Assembly (NCBI RefSeq): GCF_024539675.1
Contig: NZ_JAHHIT010000047.1
Coordinates: 1 to 64,000, forward strand
Source: Streptomyces hilarionis
Lineage (GTDB): Bacteria; Actinomycetota; Actinomycetes; Streptomycetales; Streptomycetaceae
DNA length: 64,000 bases
Direction: 5' to 3'
The translations under genes were made by a program, and so were the position numbers. A model generated the notes under the pieces. It did no database searches. It worked only from the letters and a program-made list of their open reading frames with translations, and was not told the DNA's origin. This document shows positions 17,965 through 28,704 of the stretch, one piece after another (the first letter of the stretch is position 1; every line of letters starts with the position of its first letter).

Positions 17965-19326
17965 CTACCGGCGGGCGGTCAGTTCGGCGGCGGCCCGGTG
18001 GCCCGAGCGGACGGCGCCTTCCATGAGCCCGAAGAACGCGGTGCTGGTCTCGGTGCCGGCCCAGTGGACGCGACCGTGCGGGCGGGTCAGGTGCGGGCCG
18101 AGCGCCGACCAGTCGCCGGGGCCGAACAGGGCCGCGTAACAGCCTTGGCTGTAGGGGTCGTTGACCCAGTCGGTGACGTGGAAGCCGATGGGTTCGGGCA
18201 GGTCGGGGAAGAGCCGGCCGGCCTGGGCGACGGCCACGGCCCGCTGTTCGGCGAGGGGCAGCGCGGCGAAGCGGCGGGCCTCCTCCCCCGTGACGAAGCC
18301 GGTCAGGATGCCCGCACCGCCGTCGGCCGGCGAGTCGTCGACCGTGGACAGCAGGGGGCCCCGCGAGCTCACCGACCAGCCGGACAGGCCCTGTCGGCGC
18401 CAGAGCGGGGAGGGGTGGATCAGATGGACCTTGACCGCGCAGCCGGGCCCGGTCCGCTCTCCCGAGCGCGGCGCGGGCAGGGCGGGCGAGTAGTCGATCC
18501 GGTCGGCGAGGACCGGGGGCAGCGCGACGATCACCGCGTCGGCGCGGGTGGCGCCGCTCGCGGAGCGCACCGTCACGCCGTCGGCGTCCTGCTCCACCGC
18601 CGTGACCGGCTCGGACCGGCGCACCCGGTCGCCGAGTCCGGTCGCGAGGGCCTCGCCGAGCCGGTGGGCGCCGCCGTCGATCCGCCACTCCTGGGCGCCC
18701 CCGGCGAAGGCGTTGAGGTAGCGCAGTCCGCCGCCGGAGCGCAGGTAGAAGGCCATGTGCAGGACGGAGACGTCGGCGGGGGCGGCGGCCATCATCTCGC
18801 CGAGGAACAGCGGGAAGAACAGCCGGCTGTCCGGGTGCCGCAACGACGCGTCCGCCCATTCGGCGGCCGTCATGGCGTCGAGGCGTCCGGCGTCCGGGGT
18901 GAGCCAGGGGGCGTCGACGCGCACGGACCGCGTGACCTCGTCCAGCAGGTCGAACAGCTCGCCCAGGGCCACGCCGCTCAGCGGCGGGAAGCGGCCGGGG
19001 ACGCTGTCCGCCCGGGCGGCGCCGGAGACGTCGAAGCGGCTGTCCCCCTCCATGACGGTGGGCACGGTCTTGAGGCCGGCGCGGTCCATCAGCGCGAGCA
19101 GGTCGGTGTGCCGCTCGCCCAGGTAGGCGGCGCCGGCGTCGGCCCAGTCGCCGGGGGCGACCTCGATGCCGTGGGTCCTGCCGCCCACCCGGTCGCGGGC
19201 TTCCAGGACCTGGACGTCGACGCCGCGGTCGGCGAGGTCGGCGGCGGCGGTGAGGCCGGCGAGTCCCGCCCCGACGACGACGACGCGCGCGGGGGCGTTC
19301 GCCGGGACGTCCGTGGTCGCGCTCAT
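17965..19326 (-). CDS. Flavin-containing amine oxidase (MAO-like)
   Basis: The 453-aa FAD enzyme has the dinucleotide motif VVVGAGLAGLTAA at ~15-28, followed by LEARDRVGGR, and the C-terminal FAD-contact segment VHWAGTETS. The segment YSQGCYAALF resembles the SGGCY motif whose Cys binds FAD covalently in monoamine oxidases, so covalent flavin is possible. It oxidises an amine to an imine, giving aldehyde or ketone. The start overlaps the PCP stop as ATGA, so the oxidase is coupled to the PCP and adenylation genes. This suggests it acts on the loaded amino acid or its product. Substrate unproven. Confidence 0.9.
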   Translation of the reverse strand: MSATTDVPANAPARVVVVGAGLAGLTAAADLADRGVDVQVLEARDRVGGRTHGIEVAPGDWADAGAAYLGERHTDLLALMDRAGLKTVPTVMEGDSRFDVSGAARADSVPGRFPPLSGVALGELFDLLDEVTRSVRVDAPWLTPDAGRLDAMTAAEWADASLRHPDSRLFFPLFLGEMMAAAPADVSVLHMAFYLRSGGGLRYLNAFAGGAQEWRIDGGAHRLGEALATGLGDRVRRSEPVTAVEQDADGVTVRSASGATRADAVIVALPPVLADRIDYSPALPAPRSGERTGPGCAVKVHLIHPSPLWRRQGLSGWSVSSRGPLLSTVDDSPADGGAGILTGFVTGEEARRFAALPLAEQRAVAVAQAGRLFPDLPEPIGFHVTDWVNDPYSQGCYAALFGPGDWSALGPHLTRPHGRVHWAGTETSTAFFGLMEGAVRSGHRAAAELTARR

Positions 19327-19544
19327 CGGGCCACGCTCGCGACGCGGTCGGCGAGCAGCGCGGGCGTGGGCGCCCCCAGGAGGTCGTCGAAGGTCAGCTC
19401 CACCCCCTGCGCGCGGGCGACGGCGCTCAGGACGCGGGTGCCCATGAGCGAGTCGCCGCCGGATTCGAAGAAGTCGGTGTCCGCCGTGACGCCGTCGGTC
19501 TCCAGAACCCTGCGGAAGATGGCGACCATGTCGTCGGGACTCAT
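19323..19544 (-). CDS. Discrete peptidyl carrier protein
   Basis: The 73-aa single carrier domain has the phosphopantetheine serine at Ser32 in FFESGGDSLMGTRV, the typical NRPS-type PCP motif. The start and stop overlap the adenylation and oxidase genes by four bases each (ATGA), making A-PCP-oxidase a coupled three-gene unit. It probably carries the amino acid activated by the neighbouring adenylation protein. Confidence 0.92.
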   Translation of the reverse strand: MSPDDMVAIFRRVLETDGVTADTDFFESGGDSLMGTRVLSAVARAQGVELTFDDLLGAPTPALLADRVASVAR

Positions 19545-21091
19545 CGGTTGTCCTGTTCTGTGAGGCCGCCGGGGTGTTCCGCGGGGGCGGACGGCGCGGC
19601 GGCGGGTGAGTGACGTCGGTGGGTGCCGAGCCGGTCGATCTTTCCGCCGGCGGTGTGGACGAGTCCGGGGACGACGGTCACCCGGTGCGGGACGAGGTGG
19701 CCGGGCACGCTCGCGCGCAGGTCGCGCAGGACCTGCCGGGCGAGCGCGGCGTCGTCGGCGCCCTCGCGCCGCGGGACGACGTACGCGGTGACGGTCGTGC
19801 GGTCCTCGACCCGGGTGCCGACGACGACCGCGACGCCGACCTCCGGGTGCGCGGTGAGGTGGGCCTCGATCTCGCCGGGGTCGACGCGGATGCCCCGCAC
19901 CTTGATCTCGGCGTCGAGGCGGCCCTCGTGGACCAGGTGGCCGTCCGGCCGGCGGGCGACGCGGTCACCGGTGCGGAACCAGCGCGCGGGTCCTCCGGGG
20001 CCGTCGCGGGTCACGAAGCGTTCGGCGGTGACCTCCGGCAGATCCCGGTAGCCCAGCGCGAGCGCGGGCCCGCCGATCAGCAGTTCGCCGTCCGGGCCGA
20101 CGGCGTCGGCGACGTGCGGCAGCGCCCGGCCGACGGGGACGCCGCCGTCCTCGCCCCACCAGGCGCCCGGGCCGGGGGCCCGCGGACCGTGCAGGTCCAC
20201 CGCGTGGGTGATCAGGGTGGTCTCGGTGCATCCGTAGGTGTTGACGAGCCGGACGCGGCCGGTGTCGCGGGCCCGCCAGTCCGCGAGCCGGGCGGGGCTG
20301 ACGGCCTCGCCGCCGATGACCACCGTCCGCACGCGGTCGGGCAGCCGCTCGTCGCTCTCGGCGAGGTGGCGGACGAGTTCGTGCCAGAACGCGGTGGGCA
20401 GGTCGAGCAGTGTGACGCCGCTCGCGTCGACGGCCCGCAGCAGGCGCGGGATCGAGCCGGTGTACGCCTCGCGGTGGAAGACGAGCGTCGCGCCCGTCGT
20501 CAGCGCGGGGAGGATCTCCTCCAGACAGGTGTCCCAGTTGAGCGAGGCGAACTGCAGAACCCGGTCCGCGGGGGTCAGGGCGAACAGGTCGCGCAGCGAG
20601 GCGACCGAGGCGGCGATGGCGCGCCGCGGGGTGAGGACGGGCTTGGGCCGCCCGGTCGATCCGGAGGTGAACAGCGTGTACGCGGGCGCCTCGGGGTCCC
20701 TGTCCTGCGGGTCCTTCTCCTCGGGCTCCGTCGCCGGGAGGCCCGTCGCGGCCGGCTCCGTCCGCGACGCGTGCCCGGGGCCGGACGCGCCGAGCACCCG
20801 GGTGCAGCCGGCCGCGGCCAGGAGGGCCTGCTGCCGGGCGGCGGGGAAGGCCGGGTCGACCGGGACGTAGACGCCGCCCGCGGCCAGGATGCCCAGGAGG
20901 GCGACGACGGTGGCCTCGGAGCGGTCCGTCAGGACCCCCACCGGCCCGGGGGCGGGCCCCAGCTCGCGGGCCGTCGCACGGACCCGGCGGGCCAGCTCCG
21001 CGTAGGTCAGTTCACGTCCGTCGCATTCGACGGCGCACTTTTCGGGAAAGGTGCGAGCCATTTCCAGAAAGGCGGGCACTATACCCACCAT
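19541..21091 (-). CDS. Stand-alone NRPS adenylation domain
   Basis: The 516-aa amino acid-activating enzyme has A3 FTSGSTGRPK (141-150), A4 LNWDTCLEE with the amino-anchoring Asp187, A5 NTYGCTETT, A7 FRTGD and A10 AGGKID with Lys484. By hand alignment to GrsA-PheA the ten-residue code reads roughly D-T-E-A-V-G-T-L-I-K. This resembles what I recall of beta-lysine-type codes, but with Ala at the fourth position, so a beta-amino acid is suggested, not shown. The ATG at 21091 has AAGGGA eight bases upstream; a TTG sits three bases before it. First gene of the block that runs through PCP and amine oxidase. Confidence 0.92.
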   Translation of the reverse strand: MVGIVPAFLEMARTFPEKCAVECDGRELTYAELARRVRATARELGPAPGPVGVLTDRSEATVVALLGILAAGGVYVPVDPAFPAARQQALLAAAGCTRVLGASGPGHASRTEPAATGLPATEPEEKDPQDRDPEAPAYTLFTSGSTGRPKPVLTPRRAIAASVASLRDLFALTPADRVLQFASLNWDTCLEEILPALTTGATLVFHREAYTGSIPRLLRAVDASGVTLLDLPTAFWHELVRHLAESDERLPDRVRTVVIGGEAVSPARLADWRARDTGRVRLVNTYGCTETTLITHAVDLHGPRAPGPGAWWGEDGGVPVGRALPHVADAVGPDGELLIGGPALALGYRDLPEVTAERFVTRDGPGGPARWFRTGDRVARRPDGHLVHEGRLDAEIKVRGIRVDPGEIEAHLTAHPEVGVAVVVGTRVEDRTTVTAYVVPRREGADDAALARQVLRDLRASVPGHLVPHRVTVVPGLVHTAGGKIDRLGTHRRHSPAAAPSAPAEHPGGLTEQDNR

Positions 21092-21268
21092 CAACTTATC
21101 CCTTCATTTTCCAGCATGACCATGACGCTACCACTCCAAAATCTCGGCGAGTCAAGCCGATTTCGCGCGTGATCCACCCCACACGCATTTTCGCGCGTCG
21201 ACGCGGTCTTGCCCGCCCCAACTACATGCGGTAGGAATTCATCCATCCACCAAGGAGGTCGACAGCAC
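21092..21268. promoter_or_regulatory. Divergent promoter region between adenylation gene and thioesterase
   Basis: This 177-bp gap has visibly lower GC than its flanks. On the plus strand TTGCCC (21209-21214) and TAGGAA (21232-21237) are 17 bases apart and lead to AAGGAGGT at 21252. On the minus strand TTGACT (21150-21155) and TAGCGT (21125-21130) are 19 bases apart. Both are weak matches and only candidates. Confidence 0.45.
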
Positions 21269-21691
21269 ATGACGAAACCGTTCCAGTTGCGGATCGCCGT
21301 ACGGGGCTACGAACTCGACACACAGGGACACCTGAACCAGGCCGTCTATCTGCAGTACTGCGAGCACCTGCGCTGGGAGAGCCTGCGCGCGGCCGGGATC
21401 TCGCAGGACAAGCTGATCGCGACGCAGATCGGGCCGGCCGTCCTGGAGAACACCATGCGTTTCCGCCACGAACTGCGCGGCGGGGACGAGGTCGACGTGA
21501 CCTGCCAGTGGATCTGGGGCGAGGGAAAGACCTTCCGCGTCGAACAGGAAATCCGGCGCACGGACGGCGTCCTCGCCTGTGAATTGTCGAGCGTCGCCGG
21601 ACTCATCGACCTGACGCAGCGGAAATTGATTTCCCACCCGGCGGAGCATTTCGCGAAGCTGGCCGACCACCCGGAGATCATGGGTCTGTGA
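21269..21691 (+). CDS. 4HBT-family hotdog acyl-CoA/ACP thioesterase
   Basis: The 140-aa protein has the classic 4-hydroxybenzoyl-CoA thioesterase signature near the N-terminus (GYELDTQGHLNQAVYLQY), with the catalytic-region Asp and the GHLN turn, and length typical for the family. The start at 21269 is fixed by a strong AAGGAGGT site nine bases upstream. It is divergent from the adenylation gene and convergent with the chorismate-mutase-like gene, separated from that by a hairpin. Similar small thioesterases release chains from iterative PKS carriers, so release of the product of the single-module PKS is a plausible role. Confidence 0.88.
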   Translation: MTKPFQLRIAVRGYELDTQGHLNQAVYLQYCEHLRWESLRAAGISQDKLIATQIGPAVLENTMRFRHELRGGDEVDVTCQWIWGEGKTFRVEQEIRRTDGVLACELSSVAGLIDLTQRKLISHPAEHFAKLADHPEIMGL

Positions 21692-21721
21692 GCTTCACCG
21701 GCGCCGGCCGGAGAAGAGCGT

Positions 21722-21785
21722 CCGAAAGCACCCGAGGAAGATTCGCCCCGCATGCGGCGGCAGAATCCTCCGAGGGTGCTTTCGG
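21722..21785. terminator. Bidirectional terminator hairpin
   Basis: A perfect 12-bp stem (21722-21733 CCGAAAGCACCC with 21774-21785) encloses a further partly paired GAGGA/TCCTC segment. It lies between the convergent thioesterase and chorismate-mutase-like genes. Confidence 0.75.
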
Positions 21786-21815
21786 CATTAACCACCCCGT
21801 CCGCCGCGTCGAGGG

Positions 21816-24492
<2,677 letters not shown>

Positions 24493-24891
24493 GCCTGTGC
24501 CTTTCTGAACGTCGTGGTGCAACGGGCTGGTTCCGTCGGTGGTGGGGTCCTCCCGGTGTCGGGCGGGCACGGCCCAGTACGGCCGCGCGTCCGTGCGGGA
24601 AAGGGAGTCGGCGGGACCGCTCGGCGCCGTTGCCCAGCGTCCCGCCAAGGTGGCCCTGTGAGCCAAACACACGGCGAGGAGGGCCCCCAAAGCTTTTAGC
24701 TGAGGCTAAAAGCTCCGCACAGGCTCGCTCACGGACAGCGACGGCGACCGGTACCCGGGGGCGGCGGCAGGTGCGGGGGGCGACGGCGGCCCGCCCCCGC
24801 GGCCGACGGCGACCGGACGAGGCGGGGTCAGCCGGCCGCGGGGCACGCGGGGCGCGGAGTCCGCCGGGCGGGAGGGCGCGGCGGTGGCCCG
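24493..24891. promoter_or_regulatory. Intergenic region with perfect 24-bp inverted repeat (candidate operator)
   Basis: This 399-bp gap lies between the regulator stop and the 88-aa gene. At 24691-24714 there is a perfect inverted repeat, AGCTTTTAGC and its complement around a TGAG centre, in otherwise GC-rich DNA. On the minus strand a TTGGCT lies just downstream of it (24661-24666). It sits ~200 bp upstream of the operon start. I see no other gene here. Confidence 0.6.
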
Positions 24892-25929
24892 TCAGAAGGT
24901 GCGGCCGGCGGAGTGCTCGGCGCCGCGGACGAGCGCTTCGCCCGTCTCCGTGAGGGCGTGCACGACCCGCTGCCCCGTCCGCTGGCTGGTGACCAGGTCG
25001 CAGCCCCGGAGCACCGAGACGTGCTGGCTGATGGCGCCGGGGGTGACGTCGACCTTGGCGGCCAGCTCGCCGGTGGAGGAGGGCGTGAGCAGGGCTTCGA
25101 GGACCGCGGCGCGCACCCCGCCGAGCAACGCCCTCAGCGGGCTGGGGCGTTCCTCCCCGTGGTGGCGCCAGATGTCGGCGACGGCGGGCCGCGGGTACAC
25201 GATCATCGCCTGGAGCGGCGGCAGCATGGTGAGCACCTCGGGGCCGCAGAAGACGCTCGGCACCAGGACGATGCCCTGGCCGTCGAGGTTCTTCTCGAAG
25301 ACGTAGCTGCTGCGCACGACGAGACGGTCGTCCTGCCAGCCGATGCGCTCGTTGAGCGTGGAGAAGACGGACGCCGCGCCGGAGTTCTCCATCACCCGCA
25401 TCCGGGAGCGCACGTCGGAGACGAGCCCGGCGTGCAGCTTGTGCCAGGACGGTTCGAGGGCCACCCGCCAGTAGGCGCGCAGCCGTTGGGTGATCTGCTG
25501 GACGGCCTTCTCGGGTTCGTCGAGCATCTGCCGGTGCAGCGGCGCCGTCTCGCGGCGCCAGGCGAGCGGCGTCCCGGTGTCCCCCACCATCCAGGCCAGT
25601 TCGTCCACGAAGTGGGAGAGCCGGGTGGCGCGCACCGCTTCCAGTTCGTTCTCGAAGCTGGAGGGCGTGCCGGTGGGCGGCGGCGTGAGGAAGTCGGGCA
25701 CGTATCCGGTGGGCGGGATCACGGCTCGCAGCGGCCGGAGGTCCAGGCCCTTCAGCCGGTGCAGGACGTCGTCCACCCACGGCTGGTGCTGCCTTCGGCG
25801 CTCGGGAGACGCCAGCATGCGAAAGCTGTAAACGGTTTCCCCGAGCGGAGACATGGAAAATCGAACTTTCGCGACGTCATCGGCGGTCGCACTGTAGCTG
25901 ATCAACGTTCCCCCGTTTCTCTGCTGCAC
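24892..25929 (-). CDS. ArsR-type winged-helix transcriptional regulator (DUF5937-like)
   Basis: The 345-aa protein has a long N-terminal domain of the type seen in Streptomyces DUF5937 proteins. Its C-terminal ~90 residues form an ArsR-like winged helix; the recognition segment is VTPGAISQHVSVLRGCDLV and the wing is RTGQRVVHALTETG. The GTG at 25929 is fixed by GAGAGGAG a few bases upstream. It is the only clear regulator between 3142 and 38069. It lies next to the palindrome at 24691 and may bind it. Ligand unknown. Confidence 0.85.
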   Translation of the reverse strand: MQQRNGGTLISYSATADDVAKVRFSMSPLGETVYSFRMLASPERRRQHQPWVDDVLHRLKGLDLRPLRAVIPPTGYVPDFLTPPPTGTPSSFENELEAVRATRLSHFVDELAWMVGDTGTPLAWRRETAPLHRQMLDEPEKAVQQITQRLRAYWRVALEPSWHKLHAGLVSDVRSRMRVMENSGAASVFSTLNERIGWQDDRLVVRSSYVFEKNLDGQGIVLVPSVFCGPEVLTMLPPLQAMIVYPRPAVADIWRHHGEERPSPLRALLGGVRAAVLEALLTPSSTGELAAKVDVTPGAISQHVSVLRGCDLVTSQRTGQRVVHALTETGEALVRGAEHSAGRTF

Positions 25930-26247
25930 CTGCTCCTCTCACGGTAGGCCGGTGAAGGCGCCGTTGTGCAACGCAATCCGGACCCGGATCCGGGCTGCCG
26001 GGCGAACACGCCGGCAACGGAAGAAGTCCCACCGGTGACGAATGCGGCCGTGCACCCCGCCGGTCGCGGCGGAGATGCACGGCCTTGACGAGGTTCGACA
26101 CGACTTCACCCCGGGGGATTCCGAACAAGTCAAGCGGTATTCCGGTCAGGCGACGGCCGAAGCCACACCCGGGGAATTCGGCCATAAACATGTCCGGAAA
26201 CCGCCCCCCGGTCCGAACCGGCAGGGGGCGGGGCGGCCGCGCCCGGC
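25930..26247. promoter_or_regulatory. Intergenic region upstream of the regulator
   Basis: This 318-bp gap is less GC-rich toward the acetyltransferase end. It holds a 12-bp palindrome CCCGGATCCGGG at 25983-25994. No gene with a ribosome-binding site is evident. It presumably carries the regulator promoter. Confidence 0.35.
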
Positions 26248-26817
26248 CTAGTCGGTCCCGGCGGGGGCGACCTCGCGGGCGAGGACCGCGTACACGTACT
26301 CGCTGCCCCAGCCGCGGTCGTCGCGGTCGTTCTCGATCAGATGGGCCTCACGACGCATCGACAGCCGCTCGCAGATCCGCTCGGAGGCGGTGTTGTCGGC
26401 GTCGATGCGGGCGAACAGCCGGTGCACCTCGAGCTGTTGAAAGGCCAGGTCACGCAGGGCGAGCGACGCCTCCGTGGCATAGCCCCGGCCCCCGTGGTCG
26501 GGGTGGAAGACCCACCCGATCTCGGCCTGCCGGGCGTAGGCGCTCGACAGCGTCACCTGCACCTCGCCGATCACCCCCGGGGTGTCGCGGCGGCACACCG
26601 CGAGGGTCAGGTTGTCGCCGTCCTCCTTCCAGTGCGTGCCCTGCCCGATGCGCTCGATGACCTCGGCGCAGCGCGCGCGATCGCGCGGCGGCCGGTAGAG
26701 GAACCGGGCGACTTCGGGCAGCCCCTGATATGCGTGCATGTCGTCGAGGTCGTCCGCCGTGAACAGACGCAGCACCAACCGATCGGTCGTCACCGGCTGG
26801 GAAATCGCGAAATTCAT
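26248..26817 (-). CDS. GNAT-family N-acetyltransferase (RimJ/RimL type)
   Basis: The 189-aa enzyme has the typical RimJ/RimL start (TTDRLVLRLFTADDL), the strand IGWVFHPDHGGRGYATEA with the acetyl-CoA-binding G-x-G-x-A loop, and NTASERICERLSM near the end. It transfers an acetyl group to an amine. The ATG at 26817 is chosen since AGGGAAG lies eight bases upstream; an in-frame ATG at 26838 is the alternative. It sits alone between the regulator and the right-hand operon. It may acetylate an amine of the product, possibly for self-protection, or be unrelated. Confidence 0.85.
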   Translation of the reverse strand: MNFAISQPVTTDRLVLRLFTADDLDDMHAYQGLPEVARFLYRPPRDRARCAEVIERIGQGTHWKEDGDNLTLAVCRRDTPGVIGEVQVTLSSAYARQAEIGWVFHPDHGGRGYATEASLALRDLAFQQLEVHRLFARIDADNTASERICERLSMRREAHLIENDRDDRGWGSEYVYAVLAREVAPAGTD

Positions 26818-26842
26818 GGGTCCCGCTTCCCTATTCATAGGA

Positions 26843-26871
26843 TTGACACCCCATCATGCGCAACTTAGACT
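26843..26871 (+). promoter_or_regulatory. Near-consensus housekeeping promoter (TTGACA-17-TAGACT)
   Basis: TTGACA (26843-26848) and TAGACT (26866-26871) are separated by exactly 17 bases, on the plus strand. The next convincing plus-strand gene starts at 27268, so a transcript would have a leader of about 390 bases. The rest of 26872-27267 holds no gene I can support. Confidence 0.6.
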
Positions 26872-27267
26872 CCACGGCGCTACCTGGCCAGTGGCATCTG
26901 CAACGGGGGAACGTGAAGCGATGCGGCGAAGTGCACAGTCCTGGGCCCATGTCGGTGGATCTTCGGACTGGACCTCCACCCCATTTCTCGCCCCGTTCCG
27001 GAAGCGGCCGCCTCACGCGGCCGAAAGCGGACGCATAGGCGGCGTGGCAGTACCCACGCCCCCGCGAGACCGCGAAGCGGCCCGCCCTTCATACCGTGCG
27101 CCACGCCCCTGTGGCAGGCGTGCGCGCGGTGGCACCACGTGACTCCGGACAGCGCGGTCCGAGCGACCGTCTGACGCCCGTCCGGGCACGACGACATCCC
27201 CACCTTTTCTCACGGCCGGAGCACGCGCCGAGCGGCGCCCCCGTGCCCGTAGATCACGAGGAGAACC

Positions 27268-28704
27268 ATGTACGCAGGGCCACAGCAGACTGCCGTCGTC
27301 GTCGGCAACGGAGCGGTGGGCGCCTCCATCGCCTACGAGTTGAGCAGCCGCGGCTTCCAGGTCACGCGCGTCGGCCGGGAGAACCGGCCCTACGCCGCCT
27401 CGCTCGCCGCCGGCGCGATGCTCGGCTGCTTCGGTGAGGTCACCACGTCGCTGCTGGCCAGCGACCACGGCCGGGCCAAGCTCGACATGGACCACCGGGC
27501 CCGCCGCTACTGGGCCGAGTGGGACGAGCGCCTCAGCCAGGACTCGGGCGACTCCCGCACCCTCTTCAGCGCCGACGGCACGTTCGTCCTCCTCAACACG
27601 ATGGGATCGGCCGCGGTCGACTCCGGCAACTTCCGCGCCATCGAGGCGACTTTGCAGGAGTACAAGGAGCCGTACGAGACGGCCGACCCCGAGGACCTGG
27701 ACTGGCTGGCCCCGAACGACCTCTCGCGTTCGCTGCGCGGCATGTACATCCCGGGCGAACACGCGGTGGACTCCCACCGGTTGCTGGTCAAGCTGGACCA
27801 GGCGCTGGTGAAGTCCGGCGGCCGGGTGGTCGACGCCGAGGCGCTGCGGGTACGCGTGACGAACGGCCGCGCGACCGGCGTCGAGCTGGCGAACGGGGAG
27901 ATCCTGCCCGCCGACCACGTCGTGGTGGCCGCCGGCGCCCGGTCCCTGACGCTGCTGGACGAGGTGGCCGAGGCGCGCGCCCAGATGCCGCCCATGGTCA
28001 GCGGGTACGGCGTCTCGGTGCTGGTCGAGACCGAGGACCGCGCGCTGCCCTCGTCCGTGGTGCGCACCCCCAACCGGGCCTTCGCCTGCGGTCTGCACGC
28101 CGTGCCCCGCGCCGACGGCGTGCTCTACCTCGGGGCCACCAACATCATCTCCGAGCAGCCCCGCCGCTTCGCCGCCGTCGGCGACCTGCAGTTCCTGCTC
28201 GGCTGCGCCGTGGACCAACTGCACACCAACCTCTCCGAGTCGTCGCTGCTGTCCGTGCAGGTCGGCAACCGGCCGGTGCCCGCCGACGGCTTCCCGCTGG
28301 TGGGCAACGCCGGCGCGGAGGGGCTGTGGCTGGCCACCGGCACGTATCGCGACGGACTGCACCAGTCCCCGCTGCTGGCCCGGCACATCGCCACCCTCGT
28401 CGAGGGCGGCACGAGCGAGTACGACTTCCTGTCGTCCTTCTCGCCGGTGCGCGCCCCGCTGGCCGGCGGGACCCGCGAGCAGGTCGTCACCACGGCGGTC
28501 GAGCACATGATGGCCACCGGCTACGAGTACAAGTGGAACGTCACGCCGGAATGGCCGCCGCGCATCGAGCGTCATCTGCGCCGGTTCTACGGTTCCCTGG
28601 TGGAGGAGCTGCACCCGTCGTTCACGCCCCCGGCCGAACTGGTCGCCGCGATGACCGACGGCATCCGCGCCTCCCTCACCCGGTACTACGCGGCGTGGTC
28701 GTGA
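27268..28704 (+). CDS. FAD-dependent oxidoreductase, D-amino acid oxidase (DAO) family
   Basis: The 478-aa protein begins with the FAD motif VVVGNGAVGASIAYEL (10-25) and continues with the DAO fold (LAAGAMLGCFGE; late GNRPVPADGFPLVG and LATGTYRDGLHQSP), as in glycine oxidase-like enzymes. It likely oxidises a secondary or primary amine or amino acid to an imine, with O2 as acceptor. The ATG at 27268 has ACGAGGAGA upstream. It is the first gene of a nine-gene plus-strand operon; the stop overlaps the next start as TGATG. Substrate may be an amino acid built by the operon. Confidence 0.87.
   Translation: MYAGPQQTAVVVGNGAVGASIAYELSSRGFQVTRVGRENRPYAASLAAGAMLGCFGEVTTSLLASDHGRAKLDMDHRARRYWAEWDERLSQDSGDSRTLFSADGTFVLLNTMGSAAVDSGNFRAIEATLQEYKEPYETADPEDLDWLAPNDLSRSLRGMYIPGEHAVDSHRLLVKLDQALVKSGGRVVDAEALRVRVTNGRATGVELANGEILPADHVVVAAGARSLTLLDEVAEARAQMPPMVSGYGVSVLVETEDRALPSSVVRTPNRAFACGLHAVPRADGVLYLGATNIISEQPRRFAAVGDLQFLLGCAVDQLHTNLSESSLLSVQVGNRPVPADGFPLVGNAGAEGLWLATGTYRDGLHQSPLLARHIATLVEGGTSEYDFLSSFSPVRAPLAGGTREQVVTTAVEHMMATGYEYKWNVTPEWPPRIERHLRRFYGSLVEELHPSFTPPAELVAAMTDGIRASLTRYYAAWS

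Noticed and set aside
24630..24953. 107-codon plus-strand frame over the regulator 3' end and intergenic region
   Set aside because: Arg/Gly/Pro-rich, no ribosome-binding site, spans the palindrome and part of the regulator gene.
26913..27038. Possible 41-codon GTG gene in the leader of the right operon
   Set aside because: The purine-rich site is too close to the GTG, and composition is Pro/Arg/Gly-rich as in random GC-rich DNA; kept only as part of the long-leader observation.
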